Source of the DNA: Maricaulis sp036231565 | GTDB taxonomy: Bacteria > Pseudomonadota > Alphaproteobacteria > Caulobacterales > Maricaulaceae | Reading direction: 5' to 3' | Length of the DNA stretch: 64,000 bases | Assembly: GCA_036231565.1 (NCBI GenBank) | Contig: JAZAHA010000049.1 | Span: 138,133 to 202,132 of the forward strand | The notes under the pieces: generated by a model | What the model was told of the DNA's origin: nothing | The model's database searches: none | Seen by the model: only the letters and a program-made list of their open reading frames with translations | Shown here: one piece after another, positions 26,680-35,123 of the stretch | Position numbering within the stretch: the stretch's first letter is position 1 | Layout: every line of letters starts with the position of its first letter | Position numbers and translations under genes: made by a program

Positions 26680-26982
26680 ATGGAATACAGATCCGAATTC
26701 ACCGGTAGTCCGGTCCTGGTCGCGATCGAAGGTGTGCTCACCTTTGACGATCACGAATGTTTTCGCGAACTCGTGGGCATTCTTGCCGACCAGCCGCCAG
26801 GCCCCGTGCTGTTCGACCTGGCCGGGCTGACCATGATCGACTCGGCCGGTATCGGCATGCTGATCATGGCCAATGACCGCATCGTCAAGCGTGGGGGCGG
26901 TCTGCGCCTGCGCGGTGTCGCCGGACAGGTTGCCAAGGTTGTCGAGCTTTCGAGGATCGAGCAGCTGATTCCGATCGACTGA
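26680..26982 (+). CDS. STAS-domain anti-sigma-factor antagonist
   Basis: A 100-residue SpoIIAA/RsbV-like protein. The phosphorylatable serine is Ser55 in MIDSAGIGML. The ATG at 26680 is preferred over the GTG at 26674 because GGGGAG lies six bases upstream. In partner switching, the unphosphorylated STAS protein sequesters an HATPase-type anti-sigma kinase; both the kinase and the cognate phosphatase are encoded downstream. Confidence 0.9.
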   Translation: MEYRSEFTGSPVLVAIEGVLTFDDHECFRELVGILADQPPGPVLFDLAGLTMIDSAGIGMLIMANDRIVKRGGGLRLRGVAGQVAKVVELSRIEQLIPID

Positions 26983-26989
26983 GGCGCGG

Positions 26990-28174
26990 ATGGACGTCGC
27001 ACACTCGCAGTCCGGGCACCACGATCCGGCCCTCGACCGGATACTCGTCGTCGATGACCAGGCGTCCTCGCGCCTGCTGATCGGTTCGGTGCTGGAAGCG
27101 GCGGGCTATACCTCTCTCGCCTATGCCGGGGACGGTGTTGAAGCGATCGAATGGCTGGCCGCCAATCCGGCCGATATCGTCATCCTCGATATCCGCATGC
27201 CCCGCATGGACGGGTTCGACGTGTGCCGGGAGATCCGCGGTCGCCTGGCACTGGACCTTCCCATCCTCGTGCAGACCGGCATCCAGGAAGCGGACTGCCG
27301 GGTCGATGCCTTCAAGGTCGGGGCGTCCGACATCGTCTCCAAACCGCTCAATCCCGGCGAACTGGTGTCCCGTGTGCGGCTGCATCTGGAACGCCGCCGC
27401 ATGATAGGCCGGCTGCAGCGCTACCAGGACCGGATGGAGGACGAGCTGCGCGCGGCCCAGTCCATGCAGCTGGCGCTCTTGCCCGGGCCGGAGGATGTCG
27501 CGGCCATCCTGCATCCGCGCGGTGCTGGCATGACCGCCTTCTACCGGGCGTCGCACATGCTGGGCGGCGATCTCTGGCAGGTCTTCCCGGTCGACGAGAC
27601 GCGGTTCGGCGTCTTCATGGTCGACCTGTCCGGACATGGCGTGTCGGCTGCCATCAACGCCTTCCGGGTCAACATGATCACCGCCGGACTGGTCGCGGAG
27701 CGGGCAACCCCGGCCCGATGGCTGGCAGCGTTGAACCGGGCACTCGTGCCGATTCTGCCGGTCGAACACTTCGCAACGGCCTTCTATGCCGTCATCGACC
27801 CGACCGCAGGCGCGATGCGCTACGCCGTGGCCGGTGCGCCGCCACCCCTGATCCTGCGCGGCGATGGCAGCTGGGAGGAATTGCCCGGGCGTGGCCTGAT
27901 CCTGGGGTGCCTGGCAGATGCGGAGTATGAGTGCTTTTCTGCGCAGCTGGGACCGCAGGACCGGCTGTTCGCCTACAGCGACGCGCTGTACGAAGACTTC
28001 GAAAATCCCGATGCCAGTCTGGAAGCCGGACACATTGCGGCGGCGGCGCAGGCGGAGGCCGCTGCGGGGGATGACGGGTTTTCGGACCGCCTGCTGGCCC
28101 GCCTCTTTGGCCGTGCAGATGCCGAATTCCGCGATGACCTGACCTTCCTGCTGATCGGACTGAATGCCCCATGA
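26990..28174 (+). CDS. Response-regulator PP2C (RsbU/SpoIIE-like) phosphatase
   Basis: A 394-residue two-domain protein. The N-terminal receiver (about 17-135) has Asp22/Asp23, the phosphoacceptor Asp67 in VILDIRMPRMDG, and Lys118 in SKPL. A short coiled-coil linker leads to a C-terminal PP2C-type serine phosphatase (about 165-390) with metal-binding acidic residues in MLGGDLW and FMVDLSGHGVSAA. Phosphorylation of the receiver probably controls dephosphorylation of the STAS protein. It starts 7 bp after the STAS stop and overlaps the HATPase gene by 4 bp. Confidence 0.92.
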   Translation: MDVAHSQSGHHDPALDRILVVDDQASSRLLIGSVLEAAGYTSLAYAGDGVEAIEWLAANPADIVILDIRMPRMDGFDVCREIRGRLALDLPILVQTGIQEADCRVDAFKVGASDIVSKPLNPGELVSRVRLHLERRRMIGRLQRYQDRMEDELRAAQSMQLALLPGPEDVAAILHPRGAGMTAFYRASHMLGGDLWQVFPVDETRFGVFMVDLSGHGVSAAINAFRVNMITAGLVAERATPARWLAALNRALVPILPVEHFATAFYAVIDPTAGAMRYAVAGAPPPLILRGDGSWEELPGRGLILGCLADAEYECFSAQLGPQDRLFAYSDALYEDFENPDASLEAGHIAAAAQAEAAAGDDGFSDRLLARLFGRADAEFRDDLTFLLIGLNAP

Positions 28175-29019
28175 AACACCGCGACGACCTGATCTGGATG
28201 ATGGTGTCCGACGGCCCGCTGGCGCGCCGCCTGGGCGACTATCTGCAGGGTGAGCCGCGCGGTGTGCTGGTTGGCGAGACCGCCCTGCCGGAAACCGGCG
28301 AGATCGGTGTGGTGATCGCCGACGATGCGCATCTGGGTGCCCTGAAGGCTGCCCGGCTGCGGGCCGGAGAGGCGATGCAGTCGATCTTCCTGACCGAACG
28401 GGCCGACAGCCAGGTTCAGGCCGATTTCGTCTTGTCGCGCGATACCGATTTCGCATCGCTGAAGTCGGTTTTCGAGGCGGCCTGTGACTATCGCGAACAG
28501 GTGTTGGAGCTGCAGGCCGATGTGGCCCGCCGCAAGTCGGCCATCGGCACGATCATGAGCGGACAGTTCGTGTTCCGCACACTGGACGAGGCGCGCAACC
28601 TGTCGACCATGCTGGCGCTGGCCTGTCCCAACTCCGACGCCGTGGTCGTCGGTCTCCAGGAATTGCTGGTCAATGCGGTCGAGCACGGTAATCTGGAAAT
28701 CACCGGCGCGCAGAAGCGCGACCTGCTGATCGCCGGAGCCTGGCGCGACGAGGTCGAGCGCCGGCTCGCAGATCCCGCCTATGCCGAGCGCCGGGTGATC
28801 GTCACCTTCCAGCGCGGTGCGCGGATGATTGCCTTCACTATCCAGGACGAGGGCGAGGGGTTTGATCACGAGGCCTTTCTGACGGGGCCGCCGGCCGGTG
28901 CAGGCTATCGCGGACGGGGGATCACGCTGGCCCGCACCCTGTCCTTTTCCTCGCTGACCTATATGGGCTCGGGCAGTGTGGTTGAGGCAGTGATCCTGCT
29001 GGACGGGCAGACAGACTGA
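28171..29019 (+). CDS. HATPase_c serine kinase (RsbW/SpoIIAB-like) with N-terminal receiver-like domain
   Basis: A 282-residue protein. The C-terminal half has a Bergerat-fold ATPase: N-box VGLQELLVNAVEHGNL (about 163-178), G1 box IQDEGEGFDHE and G2 YRGRGI. The N-terminal about 110 residues (alternating strands with VVIADDAH and SIFLTERAD) look like a degenerate receiver domain without a clear phosphoacceptor. It is translationally coupled to the phosphatase. Family role: an ATP-dependent kinase that phosphorylates the STAS antagonist and holds a sigma factor or other target. No sigma gene is adjacent. Confidence 0.85.
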   Translation: MKHRDDLIWMMVSDGPLARRLGDYLQGEPRGVLVGETALPETGEIGVVIADDAHLGALKAARLRAGEAMQSIFLTERADSQVQADFVLSRDTDFASLKSVFEAACDYREQVLELQADVARRKSAIGTIMSGQFVFRTLDEARNLSTMLALACPNSDAVVVGLQELLVNAVEHGNLEITGAQKRDLLIAGAWRDEVERRLADPAYAERRVIVTFQRGARMIAFTIQDEGEGFDHEAFLTGPPAGAGYRGRGITLARTLSFSSLTYMGSGSVVEAVILLDGQTD

Positions 29020-29206
29020 ACGCGACTGCGCCGACTTGAAACTTTCATTGGTCATTCCCGATCGCATTCGATAGGCCTGCGCGACTTGGAGCAGGGCCGT
29101 TTCCGGCGGAATCGTCCCTGCGCCGGAATCTTGAGCGGTCGCGTGATCGAACGGTGAACCGGTTTCCACTTCACCTGATCACGCTCCAGCGGAACGAGGT
29201 CATAGC

Positions 29207-30703
29207 GTGCGTATCAAATCCTTCGGCCCGGCGGTTGTCCTGGGCGCCTTCCTCGCCGGTGCCGCCAGCGCCGCCACCCTGCAGGATGCCGGCAGCGACA
29301 GTGATAACTGGCAGCGTGCCCGCGCCGAGCTGGCGCGCCGCATGGCCGTCGAGGTGCGCCCGCAGCAGGCGCGTAATGTCATCCTCTTCATCGCCGACGG
29401 GATGAGCATCCCCACCATTGCCGCCGCGCGGATTTATGGCGGCGAGCAGGCCGGCGATGGCGAGACGCACACCCTCTCCTTCGAGGCCTTCCCCGGCACT
29501 GCCCTCGTGCGCACCTACAACACCGACGCCCAGGTCGCAGACAGTGCCAGTACGGCAACGGCGCTGGTGACCGGTCACAAGACCCGCTCCGGTGCGGTCA
29601 GTGTGCGGGCCGACCAGTTCCTCGATGCCTGCGCGCCCGACGCGGACCTGCCGCCGACCCTGGTCGAGCTGGCCGAGCGCCGGGGTCTCGCCACCGGTAT
29701 CGTCTCGACCGCCCGCCTGACCCACGCCACGCCGGCCACGCTCTACGCGCACAGCCTGATCCGCTCCTGGGAAGCCGACAGCGATATGCGCCCGGAAGGC
29801 GTTGCCGCGGGCTGTGTCGACATCGCCGCGCAATTGCTGGCCTTCAGCGAAGGCGACGGTATCGAGCTGGCGCTGGGCGGCGGCCGGGCCCGCTTCCTGC
29901 CCGAAGCCGAGGGCGGCGTGCGCGCCGACGGGCGCAATCTGATCGCGGAATGGCAGGCGCACGACCGCGTCGCCGTCACCGATGCGGCCGGTTTCCGGGC
30001 GCTCGATCCGGCCGCCGGTGCGCCGGTGCTGGGTCTCTTCTCCGACAGCCACATGACCTATGAGGCCGACCGCAGCGAGGCCGACGAACCCTCCCTGGCG
30101 GAAATGACCGCCTTTGCCATCGACCGCCTGTCACAGAATAAGGACGGCTATGTGCTGATGGTCGAGGCCGGGCGGGTCGATCACGCCCACCACGCCACCA
30201 ATGCCTACCGTGCCCTGACCGACATGCAGGCCTTCGATGCCGCCATCACGACGGCGCTGGAGCGGGTGGATCTGGACGAGACGCTGGTTGTCGTCACCGC
30301 CGATCACGGCCACACCATGACCTTCTCCGGCTATCCCGGCCGCGGCAATCCCATTCTCGGCCTGGTGCGCCGCGCGAACCCGTACGAACCGGGCTCCGAG
30401 CCGGGGCTGACGCTGGACGGGACCGGCCGGCCCTACACCACGCTGGGCTACCGGAACGGTCCCAATGTCCGTCCCCGTGACGGCGAGCCGCTGGACGATG
30501 AGACCGTGATGGCGCCGGACTATCACCAGGAAACCGCGGTGGAATTGTCCGACGAGACCCATTCCGGTGCCGATGTGGCGCTCTATGCTACCGGGCCGCG
30601 GGCACACTGGTTCGGCGGCTCGATCGAGCAGAACACGGTCTTCCACCTGATCTCCGCCGCGCTCGGCTGGGGGCAGGATGAAGACGAGACCACGGCGGAA
30701 TAA
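29207..30703 (+). CDS. phoA: Alkaline phosphatase (PhoA family)
   Basis: A secreted or periplasmic phosphomonoesterase of 498 residues with a signal peptide (about 1-22, ending GAASA). Active-site elements of the alkaline-phosphatase superfamily are visible: metal Asp in LFIADGMSIP, nucleophile Ser113 in VADSASTATALVTGHKT, VEAGRVDHAHHATN, TADHGHTM and ETHSGADV. It hydrolyses phosphate esters for phosphorus acquisition. The start is GTG at 29207 with GAGG about seven bases upstream. The 187 bp upstream hold no convincing Pho box. Confidence 0.92.
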   Translation: MRIKSFGPAVVLGAFLAGAASAATLQDAGSDSDNWQRARAELARRMAVEVRPQQARNVILFIADGMSIPTIAAARIYGGEQAGDGETHTLSFEAFPGTALVRTYNTDAQVADSASTATALVTGHKTRSGAVSVRADQFLDACAPDADLPPTLVELAERRGLATGIVSTARLTHATPATLYAHSLIRSWEADSDMRPEGVAAGCVDIAAQLLAFSEGDGIELALGGGRARFLPEAEGGVRADGRNLIAEWQAHDRVAVTDAAGFRALDPAAGAPVLGLFSDSHMTYEADRSEADEPSLAEMTAFAIDRLSQNKDGYVLMVEAGRVDHAHHATNAYRALTDMQAFDAAITTALERVDLDETLVVVTADHGHTMTFSGYPGRGNPILGLVRRANPYEPGSEPGLTLDGTGRPYTTLGYRNGPNVRPRDGEPLDDETVMAPDYHQETAVELSDETHSGADVALYATGPRAHWFGGSIEQNTVFHLISAALGWGQDEDETTAE

Positions 30704-30813
30704 AATTACGCGTTCAGCTGTGGTTCAGTGGCAGGATCGTCTAAACTGTGATCACGCAACCGGATGGGACGGCACGCGGGTGACCGGGCCGGTGGCGTGA
30801 AAGGGGATCCGTC

Positions 30814-31725
30814 ATGCAGTTTCGTTCTCTCGCCGCCGCTGCGGCCGTCCTGGCCTGCGCCGCACCGGCCATTGCCCAGGATTACTCCGCACCGCCCACC
30901 TATGGCAGCGTCAATCTGAACTCCGGTTTCACGCCGGATCCCTACACCGTGCGCATCACCTCCGGCGGTGCACGCTCGGCCGCCAATGTGTCCTCGTCCT
31001 GCCGCGGCTGGATCGCCAATGCGCCGGATTATTCGGTCTACTACACTGCCGGCAACATGTTCGACCTGACCATCGGCGCCACCTCCAGCTCCGACACGAC
31101 GCTCGTCGTCAACGGGCCCAGCGGCAACTGGTATTGCGACGATGACAGCGGTGAAGGGCTCAATCCGAGCATGACCTTCTCCAACCCGCAGTCCGGCCGT
31201 TACGACATCTGGGTCGGCTCCTACAGCCAGGGCGATTATGCCGACGCCGTCCTCGCCATCTCCGAACTCGGTGGCTCCGGCGGCAGCTATAATGGCGGCG
31301 GCAACAGCTATGGCGGGATCGACTTCTCCCTGCCGGCCAATTTCGGCAGCGCCAATCTGCGTGCCGGTTTCACGCCCGACCCCTACCGTGTCGACATCGT
31401 CTCCGGCGGCGCCTACCGCGCCTCGGACGTGCGCAGCGGCTGTGCCGGCTGGGTGTCCGCCGCGCCGGACTTCGAGCTGCGCTACACGGCCGGCTCCTCC
31501 CTGCCGCTGATCCTGTCGGCCGCCTCCGGTTCGGACACGACCATCCTGGTCAATGATCCGAACGGCAACTGGCACTGCAATGATGATGGCGGCAACAGCG
31601 GTCTCAACCCGGCCCTGACCTTCCACAATCCGGCCTCGGGCACCTACGACATCTGGATCGGTTCCTACCGCCAGGGCGAGAATGCCAACGCGTCGCTGTC
31701 GATCTCGGAACTCTACAGCGAATAG
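30814..31725 (+). CDS. Secreted protein with two PPC-like repeats
   Basis: A 303-residue exported protein with signal peptide 1-22 (ending PAIAQ). The mature part consists of two homologous units of about 115-130 residues (about 27-150 and 170-303). Each starts like YGSVNLNSGFTPDPY and contains SSDTTLVVN/GSDTTILVN, NWYCDDD/NWHCNDD, LNPSMTF/LNPALTF and YDIWVGSY/YDIWIGSY, separated by a Gly/Ser/Tyr linker. The GxYDIWIGxY pattern resembles bacterial pre-peptidase C-terminal beta-sandwich domains, often found as accessory domains in secreted enzymes. No catalytic domain is present. Function unknown. Confidence 0.85.
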   Translation: MQFRSLAAAAAVLACAAPAIAQDYSAPPTYGSVNLNSGFTPDPYTVRITSGGARSAANVSSSCRGWIANAPDYSVYYTAGNMFDLTIGATSSSDTTLVVNGPSGNWYCDDDSGEGLNPSMTFSNPQSGRYDIWVGSYSQGDYADAVLAISELGGSGGSYNGGGNSYGGIDFSLPANFGSANLRAGFTPDPYRVDIVSGGAYRASDVRSGCAGWVSAAPDFELRYTAGSSLPLILSAASGSDTTILVNDPNGNWHCNDDGGNSGLNPALTFHNPASGTYDIWIGSYRQGENANASLSISELYSE

Positions 31726-31751
31726 GCCGTCCCGGCTGACACCAGACACGA

Positions 31752-31784
31752 AGGGCCGCCCGGACAATCCGGGCGGCCCTTTTT
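31752..31784 (+). terminator. Rho-independent terminator after the repeat protein gene
   Basis: Perfect stem AGGGCCGCCCGG/CCGGGCGGCCCT with a short loop followed by TTTT, 27 bp after the stop codon. Confidence 0.9.
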
Positions 31785-31859
31785 CTTGTCTGCTTTCTTG
31801 TCTGGCGCCGGGCTTTCACGCTACAGCTTGTGAACACGGTTCACGAGGGGGAAGCGGCG

Positions 31860-33023
31860 ATGAAGCGGATCATTCTGGGCGGCGTGCTCATCCTCATTGC
31901 GGTGGCCGCCGGCCTCTTCTTCTACGTCATCCCCGTGCGCATCGATGCCGGACGCAATCTCGTCCTGCCGCACGAACCCTATACCCTCTCCGCCGAGGCG
32001 CAGGCCCTGCACGCCACGCTCGACGTCGCCGATCTGCATTCCGACATGCTCCTGTGGATGCGCGATCCGGCGCAGCGGCACGATCGCGGCCATACCGACC
32101 TGCCGCGCCTGCGCGAGGGGCGGGTGGCCTTCCAGGTCTTCTCCAGCGTCACCAAGACGCCGTCCTCGATGAATTACGAGGAAAACTCGGCCGACAGCGA
32201 CAATATCACCCCGCTCGCCATCGCCCAGCGCTGGCCGGTCGACACCTGGGGCTCGATCCGCAATCGCGCCCTCTACCATGCCGATCGCCTCAACCGCCTG
32301 GCCGAACGCGACGACGCCTTCACCGTCATCCGCACGCGCGGCGATCTCGACGCGGTGCTGGCCGCCCGGCAAAGCGATCCGATGGCGATGGGCGGCCTCC
32401 TCGCCACGGAAGGCGCCCACCCGCTGGAAGGCGATCTGGCCAATATCGAACCGCTCTGGGAGGCCGGCTACCGGCTGATCGGCCTGCAGCATTTCTTCGA
32501 CAATGAGCTGGGCGGATCGCTGCACGGCGTCTCCGGCGCCGGCCTCACCGATTTCGGCCGCGAGGCCGTCGCCGCCATGCTCGAGCGCGGCATGATCATC
32601 GATGTCGCCCATTCCTCGCCCGCCGTGGTGGCCGAGGTTCTGGCGATGACCGACCGGCCGCTCGTGGTCTCCCATACCGGCATTCACGGCCATTGCCCGG
32701 TCACCCGCAACATTCCCGACGGGCTGATGCGCGCCATCGCCGCGGAAGGCGGGCTGATCGGCATCGGTTTCTGGGAAGACGTGACCTGCGACGACAGCCC
32801 GTCCGGCGTCGCCGACACCATAATCGCCGCCATCGACCTGGTCGGCCTCGACCATGTCGCCCTCGGCTCCGACTATGACGGCACCATCACCACCACATTC
32901 GACGCATCCGAATACGCCGTCCTCACCGACCGCCTGCTCGCGGCCGGTCTCAGCGAGGACGATGTGCGCCAGGTGATGGGCGGCAATGCAATCCGGTTTT
33001 TCCGGGAGCAGCTGCCGGAATAG
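31860..33023 (+). CDS. Membrane-anchored dipeptidase (peptidase family M19)
   Basis: A 387-residue zinc dipeptidase with an N-terminal membrane anchor (about 3-22) and a TIM-barrel M19 domain. Metal/catalytic residues seen: DLHSDM (HxD), LATEGAHPLEGD (bridging Glu), IDVAHSS and VVSHTGIHG (metal His), and HVALGSDYDG. It cleaves dipeptides, probably facing the periplasm. The ATG at 31860 follows GAGGGGG; an in-frame ATG at 31830 is less likely since the anchor would begin late. A broken paralogue of its C-terminus lies 350 bp downstream. Confidence 0.92.
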   Translation: MKRIILGGVLILIAVAAGLFFYVIPVRIDAGRNLVLPHEPYTLSAEAQALHATLDVADLHSDMLLWMRDPAQRHDRGHTDLPRLREGRVAFQVFSSVTKTPSSMNYEENSADSDNITPLAIAQRWPVDTWGSIRNRALYHADRLNRLAERDDAFTVIRTRGDLDAVLAARQSDPMAMGGLLATEGAHPLEGDLANIEPLWEAGYRLIGLQHFFDNELGGSLHGVSGAGLTDFGREAVAAMLERGMIIDVAHSSPAVVAEVLAMTDRPLVVSHTGIHGHCPVTRNIPDGLMRAIAAEGGLIGIGFWEDVTCDDSPSGVADTIIAAIDLVGLDHVALGSDYDGTITTTFDASEYAVLTDRLLAAGLSEDDVRQVMGGNAIRFFREQLPE

Positions 33024-33070
33024 GGGGAAGGTGGCTGGCTCGTGCCCGCTTCGGCGAGGGCACGAGCGAT

Positions 33071-33349
33071 GTGCCGCAGGCGGGCTCCGATAATGCCATG
33101 ATGCGCGCCGTGCTCGCAGAGGCGGGCTACACCCTGCCGGCCGAGACCATCAACGCCACCATGAAACACATCCTCGACCCCGATAATCCGCGCGAGGAGC
33201 TGATGATCATCTACCTAGAAGACCTCACCCCCACCGGCGCCTCCATGGCCGAAATCATAAACGCCGGCCTGGACAGCGCGCTCTGGGAAGGCTTGTCGCA
33301 GGGCGTGCTGGACCGGGCCGAGGCGCGGGTTGTGGTGGAGCTGGAGTAG
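33071..33349 (+). CDS. Uncharacterised small ORF, possible gene fragment
   Basis: A 92-residue frame from GTG 33071. The amino-acid composition looks coding (AETINATMKHILDPDNPREE, LEDLTPTGASMAEIIN), and the frame stays open upstream into the dipeptidase gene with a protein-like reading (ARARFGEGTSD) before the nominal start. No ribosome-binding site is evident and no family is recognised. It sits between an intact M19 gene and an M19 remnant, so it may be a decayed piece of another gene rather than a working one. Confidence 0.4.
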   Translation: MPQAGSDNAMMRAVLAEAGYTLPAETINATMKHILDPDNPREELMIIYLEDLTPTGASMAEIINAGLDSALWEGLSQGVLDRAEARVVVELE

Positions 33350-33373
33350 GGGGAATGGGGGCGGAGGGGCTAA

Positions 33374-33508
33374 GACTACGGTGGCACCACCACATTCGCC
33401 GCGTCGGAACACGCTCTCCTCACCAACCGGTTGCTGGCGGCGGGGGTGAGCGAGGAAGAGGTGGGCCAGTTGATGCGCGAAAGCGCTGCGGTTCTCTGGG
33501 GCGCAACT
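33374..33508 (+). pseudogene. C-terminal remnant of a second M19 dipeptidase
   Basis: The frame reads DYGGTTTFAASEHALLTNR then LLAAGVSEEEVGQLM, which aligns with the C-terminus of the intact dipeptidase (DYDGTITTTFDASEYAVLTD, LLAAGLSEDDVRQVM). No N-terminal part, zinc ligands or start codon is present. The divergence suggests an old paralogue rather than a recent tandem copy. Confidence 0.75.
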
Positions 33509-33674
33509 GTCGGAGTAGGGTGGCTGCCGGTCGCGTGGCTTCTACGACACTCGGTCTGTCTAGAAGAAAGGCTCCTGAAACGCTCTTGCCAACGCCGCTC
33601 CTGCCGCCTTACGTTGAGTTCGTATCGGCATTCCAGCCACACTGAACCCTCTGGCTGTATCTAATTTTATCGGG

Positions 33675-33798
33675 CCACTTCGACGGGGTAGGCCAGCCCC
33701 CGGAGGCCAAACGCAGCGTTGTGGAGATGGAGAAGCGCGCCCTTATGCAGCAGCTCTTGACCGGCAAACGCCGACTGAGCGTGGAGGAGCCCGCATGA
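33675..33798 (+). pseudogene. hsdS remnant (type I restriction specificity subunit C-terminus)
   Basis: The frame ending at TGA 33796-33798 reads GQPPEAKRSVVEMEKR then ALMQQLLTGKRRLSVEEPA. The KRALMQQLLTGKRRL pattern is a hallmark of HsdS C-terminal conserved helices. Only about 40 residues remain; upstream sequence is not HsdS-like. The stop codon overlaps the start of the SLATT gene (ATGA), indicating that the SLATT gene was originally coupled to hsdS within one operon. Confidence 0.7.
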
Positions 33799-34295
33799 GC
33801 GACCGCAAAGCCGCCATAGCCCGAGAATGCGAGCGCATTGAAGAGGATGCGCTCCACTCGGCCAAGGGGCACTTCAACACCGAGGCAGGATGGAACCGAA
33901 AACACCTGGCTCTGGGTATCGGCAGCGTGCTTGTAGCCTCGGTCGCGGGGCAGCAGGCATTCGTGGACAATACATACGTGGCTGCAGCGCTCGCCTTCCT
34001 CGCCGCCTTCCTCGCCGGGCTTGCGACATTTCTCAGCCCTGAAAAGCGCGCTGAAGCGCATGGCCGGGCGGGGCGCCATTACAGCTCTCTTAAAAACCGT
34101 ACTCGCGTCCTGCGTACCGTAGACCTCCCGAACCTGGACGATGAGGAAGCTCGACAGCGTCTGGAAACAGCCTCCGAGCAGCGCAACGATTTGAATGAAA
34201 CCGGTCCGGGGATTCCGCGCTGGGCCTACATGCGCGCCAAAAAGGATATCGACGCGCGCATGGGCGCATACCGTGCGGATGGAGAGCAGGCATGA
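33795..34295 (+). CDS. SLATT-domain two-TM protein, predicted CBASS effector
   Basis: A 166-residue protein with the layout of SLATT domains (SMODS and SLOG-associating 2TM effector): an N-terminal helix with SAKGHFNTEAGWNRKHLAL, TM1 (about 38-54), TM2 (about 61-80, ALAFLAAFLAGLATFL), the conserved SPEKRAEAHGRAGRHYSSL, then a C-terminal helical region with LNETGPGIPRWAY. SLATT proteins are proposed to form membrane pores when a nucleotide second messenger binds, killing infected cells. It starts in the hsdS remnant stop codon and overlaps the CD-NTase gene by 4 bp. The gene looks intact and is visibly less GC-rich than the flanking genes. Confidence 0.88.
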   Translation: MSDRKAAIARECERIEEDALHSAKGHFNTEAGWNRKHLALGIGSVLVASVAGQQAFVDNTYVAAALAFLAAFLAGLATFLSPEKRAEAHGRAGRHYSSLKNRTRVLRTVDLPNLDDEEARQRLETASEQRNDLNETGPGIPRWAYMRAKKDIDARMGAYRADGEQA

Positions 34296-35101
34296 GCGTC
34301 AACGCCCATCTCGCCGCCATCGCCAGTCAATGTTGTCTGCGCGACGACGAGCGCGAAACTGTGAAGACCTCTGTGAGGCACATCCAAAACGCCCTCCAAA
34401 CGTATTTTGGTTCAGACGTTTCCCACTCGATCGTATTTGGTTCTTTCAGCCGGAAGACAATTCTTCCGCGAATGGCTGATCCTTTGTCCGATGTCGATTT
34501 GCTGGTCTGTTTCAAAGACGGGCGCCACGCGCCGCAAACCTACATGGACCAGCTCCGCCGCTTTGTGGAAAAACGTTACCAGCGTTCCGAAATTCGCCAA
34601 TCTAATCCAACCATTCAGTTATCCATGGGACACATTAGGATCGAGCTGGTTCCAGCCGTCGAAAGCTTTTTCTCGCCTTACGTGATTCCTGCAAAGGCGA
34701 AGGACTATCAAGAGTGGATTGGGACCGACCCCAACGGATTTGACGAAGAAATCATTTCCGCCAACCAGAACAATCGAAGCCTTGTGAAGCCGCTTTCTCG
34801 TATACTGAAACGCTGGAACGTATCGGCCAACCGACCTTTCGAGTCATTCGACCTAGAGCGCCAGATCGTCGAGCACGCGCCTTCTGGCTTCTTCACATAT
34901 CAAAATCACGCGGATGCCTTCTACCGGTGTGTGCCGAATCTCGATTTGGGTTGGTCAGCGGCGCAATGGAAACGCAATGCTCTCGCTCGGCTAAAGCGCA
35001 TGGCGGCTGAGGCTCGAAGCGCAGAACGCCTGCGTTATGGCGAAACCGCGAGGCAACAAGTGGCTCGGTTGATCCCGCTGGCCACGGCCGGTGCGGGCTG
35101 A
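34292..35101 (+). CDS. SMODS-type CD-NTase (cGAS/DncV-like nucleotidyltransferase)
   Basis: A 269-residue cGAS/DncV-like nucleotidyltransferase. The catalytic pattern is visible: Gly50-Ser51 in VFGSFSRKT, Asp67 and Asp69 in LSDVDLLV, and the third acidic residue Glu118 in HIRIELVPAV. SMODS features follow: VIPAKAKDYQEWIGTDPNGF and a helical core with LVKPLSRILKRWN. Such enzymes make cyclic oligonucleotide alarms in CBASS phage defence. It is coupled to the SLATT effector. All catalytic residues are present, so activity is plausible. The product cannot be predicted from sequence. Base composition is more A+T-rich than the surroundings, consistent with transfer. Confidence 0.9.
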   Translation: MSVNAHLAAIASQCCLRDDERETVKTSVRHIQNALQTYFGSDVSHSIVFGSFSRKTILPRMADPLSDVDLLVCFKDGRHAPQTYMDQLRRFVEKRYQRSEIRQSNPTIQLSMGHIRIELVPAVESFFSPYVIPAKAKDYQEWIGTDPNGFDEEIISANQNNRSLVKPLSRILKRWNVSANRPFESFDLERQIVEHAPSGFFTYQNHADAFYRCVPNLDLGWSAAQWKRNALARLKRMAAEARSAERLRYGETARQQVARLIPLATAGAG

Positions 35102-35123
35102 TGCGACCCGGGGGTATAAGAAT

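Noticed and set aside
29020..29206. Possible Pho box upstream of phoA (CTTTCATTGGTCATTC)
   Set aside because: The second half-site does not fall at the required spacing and matches poorly.
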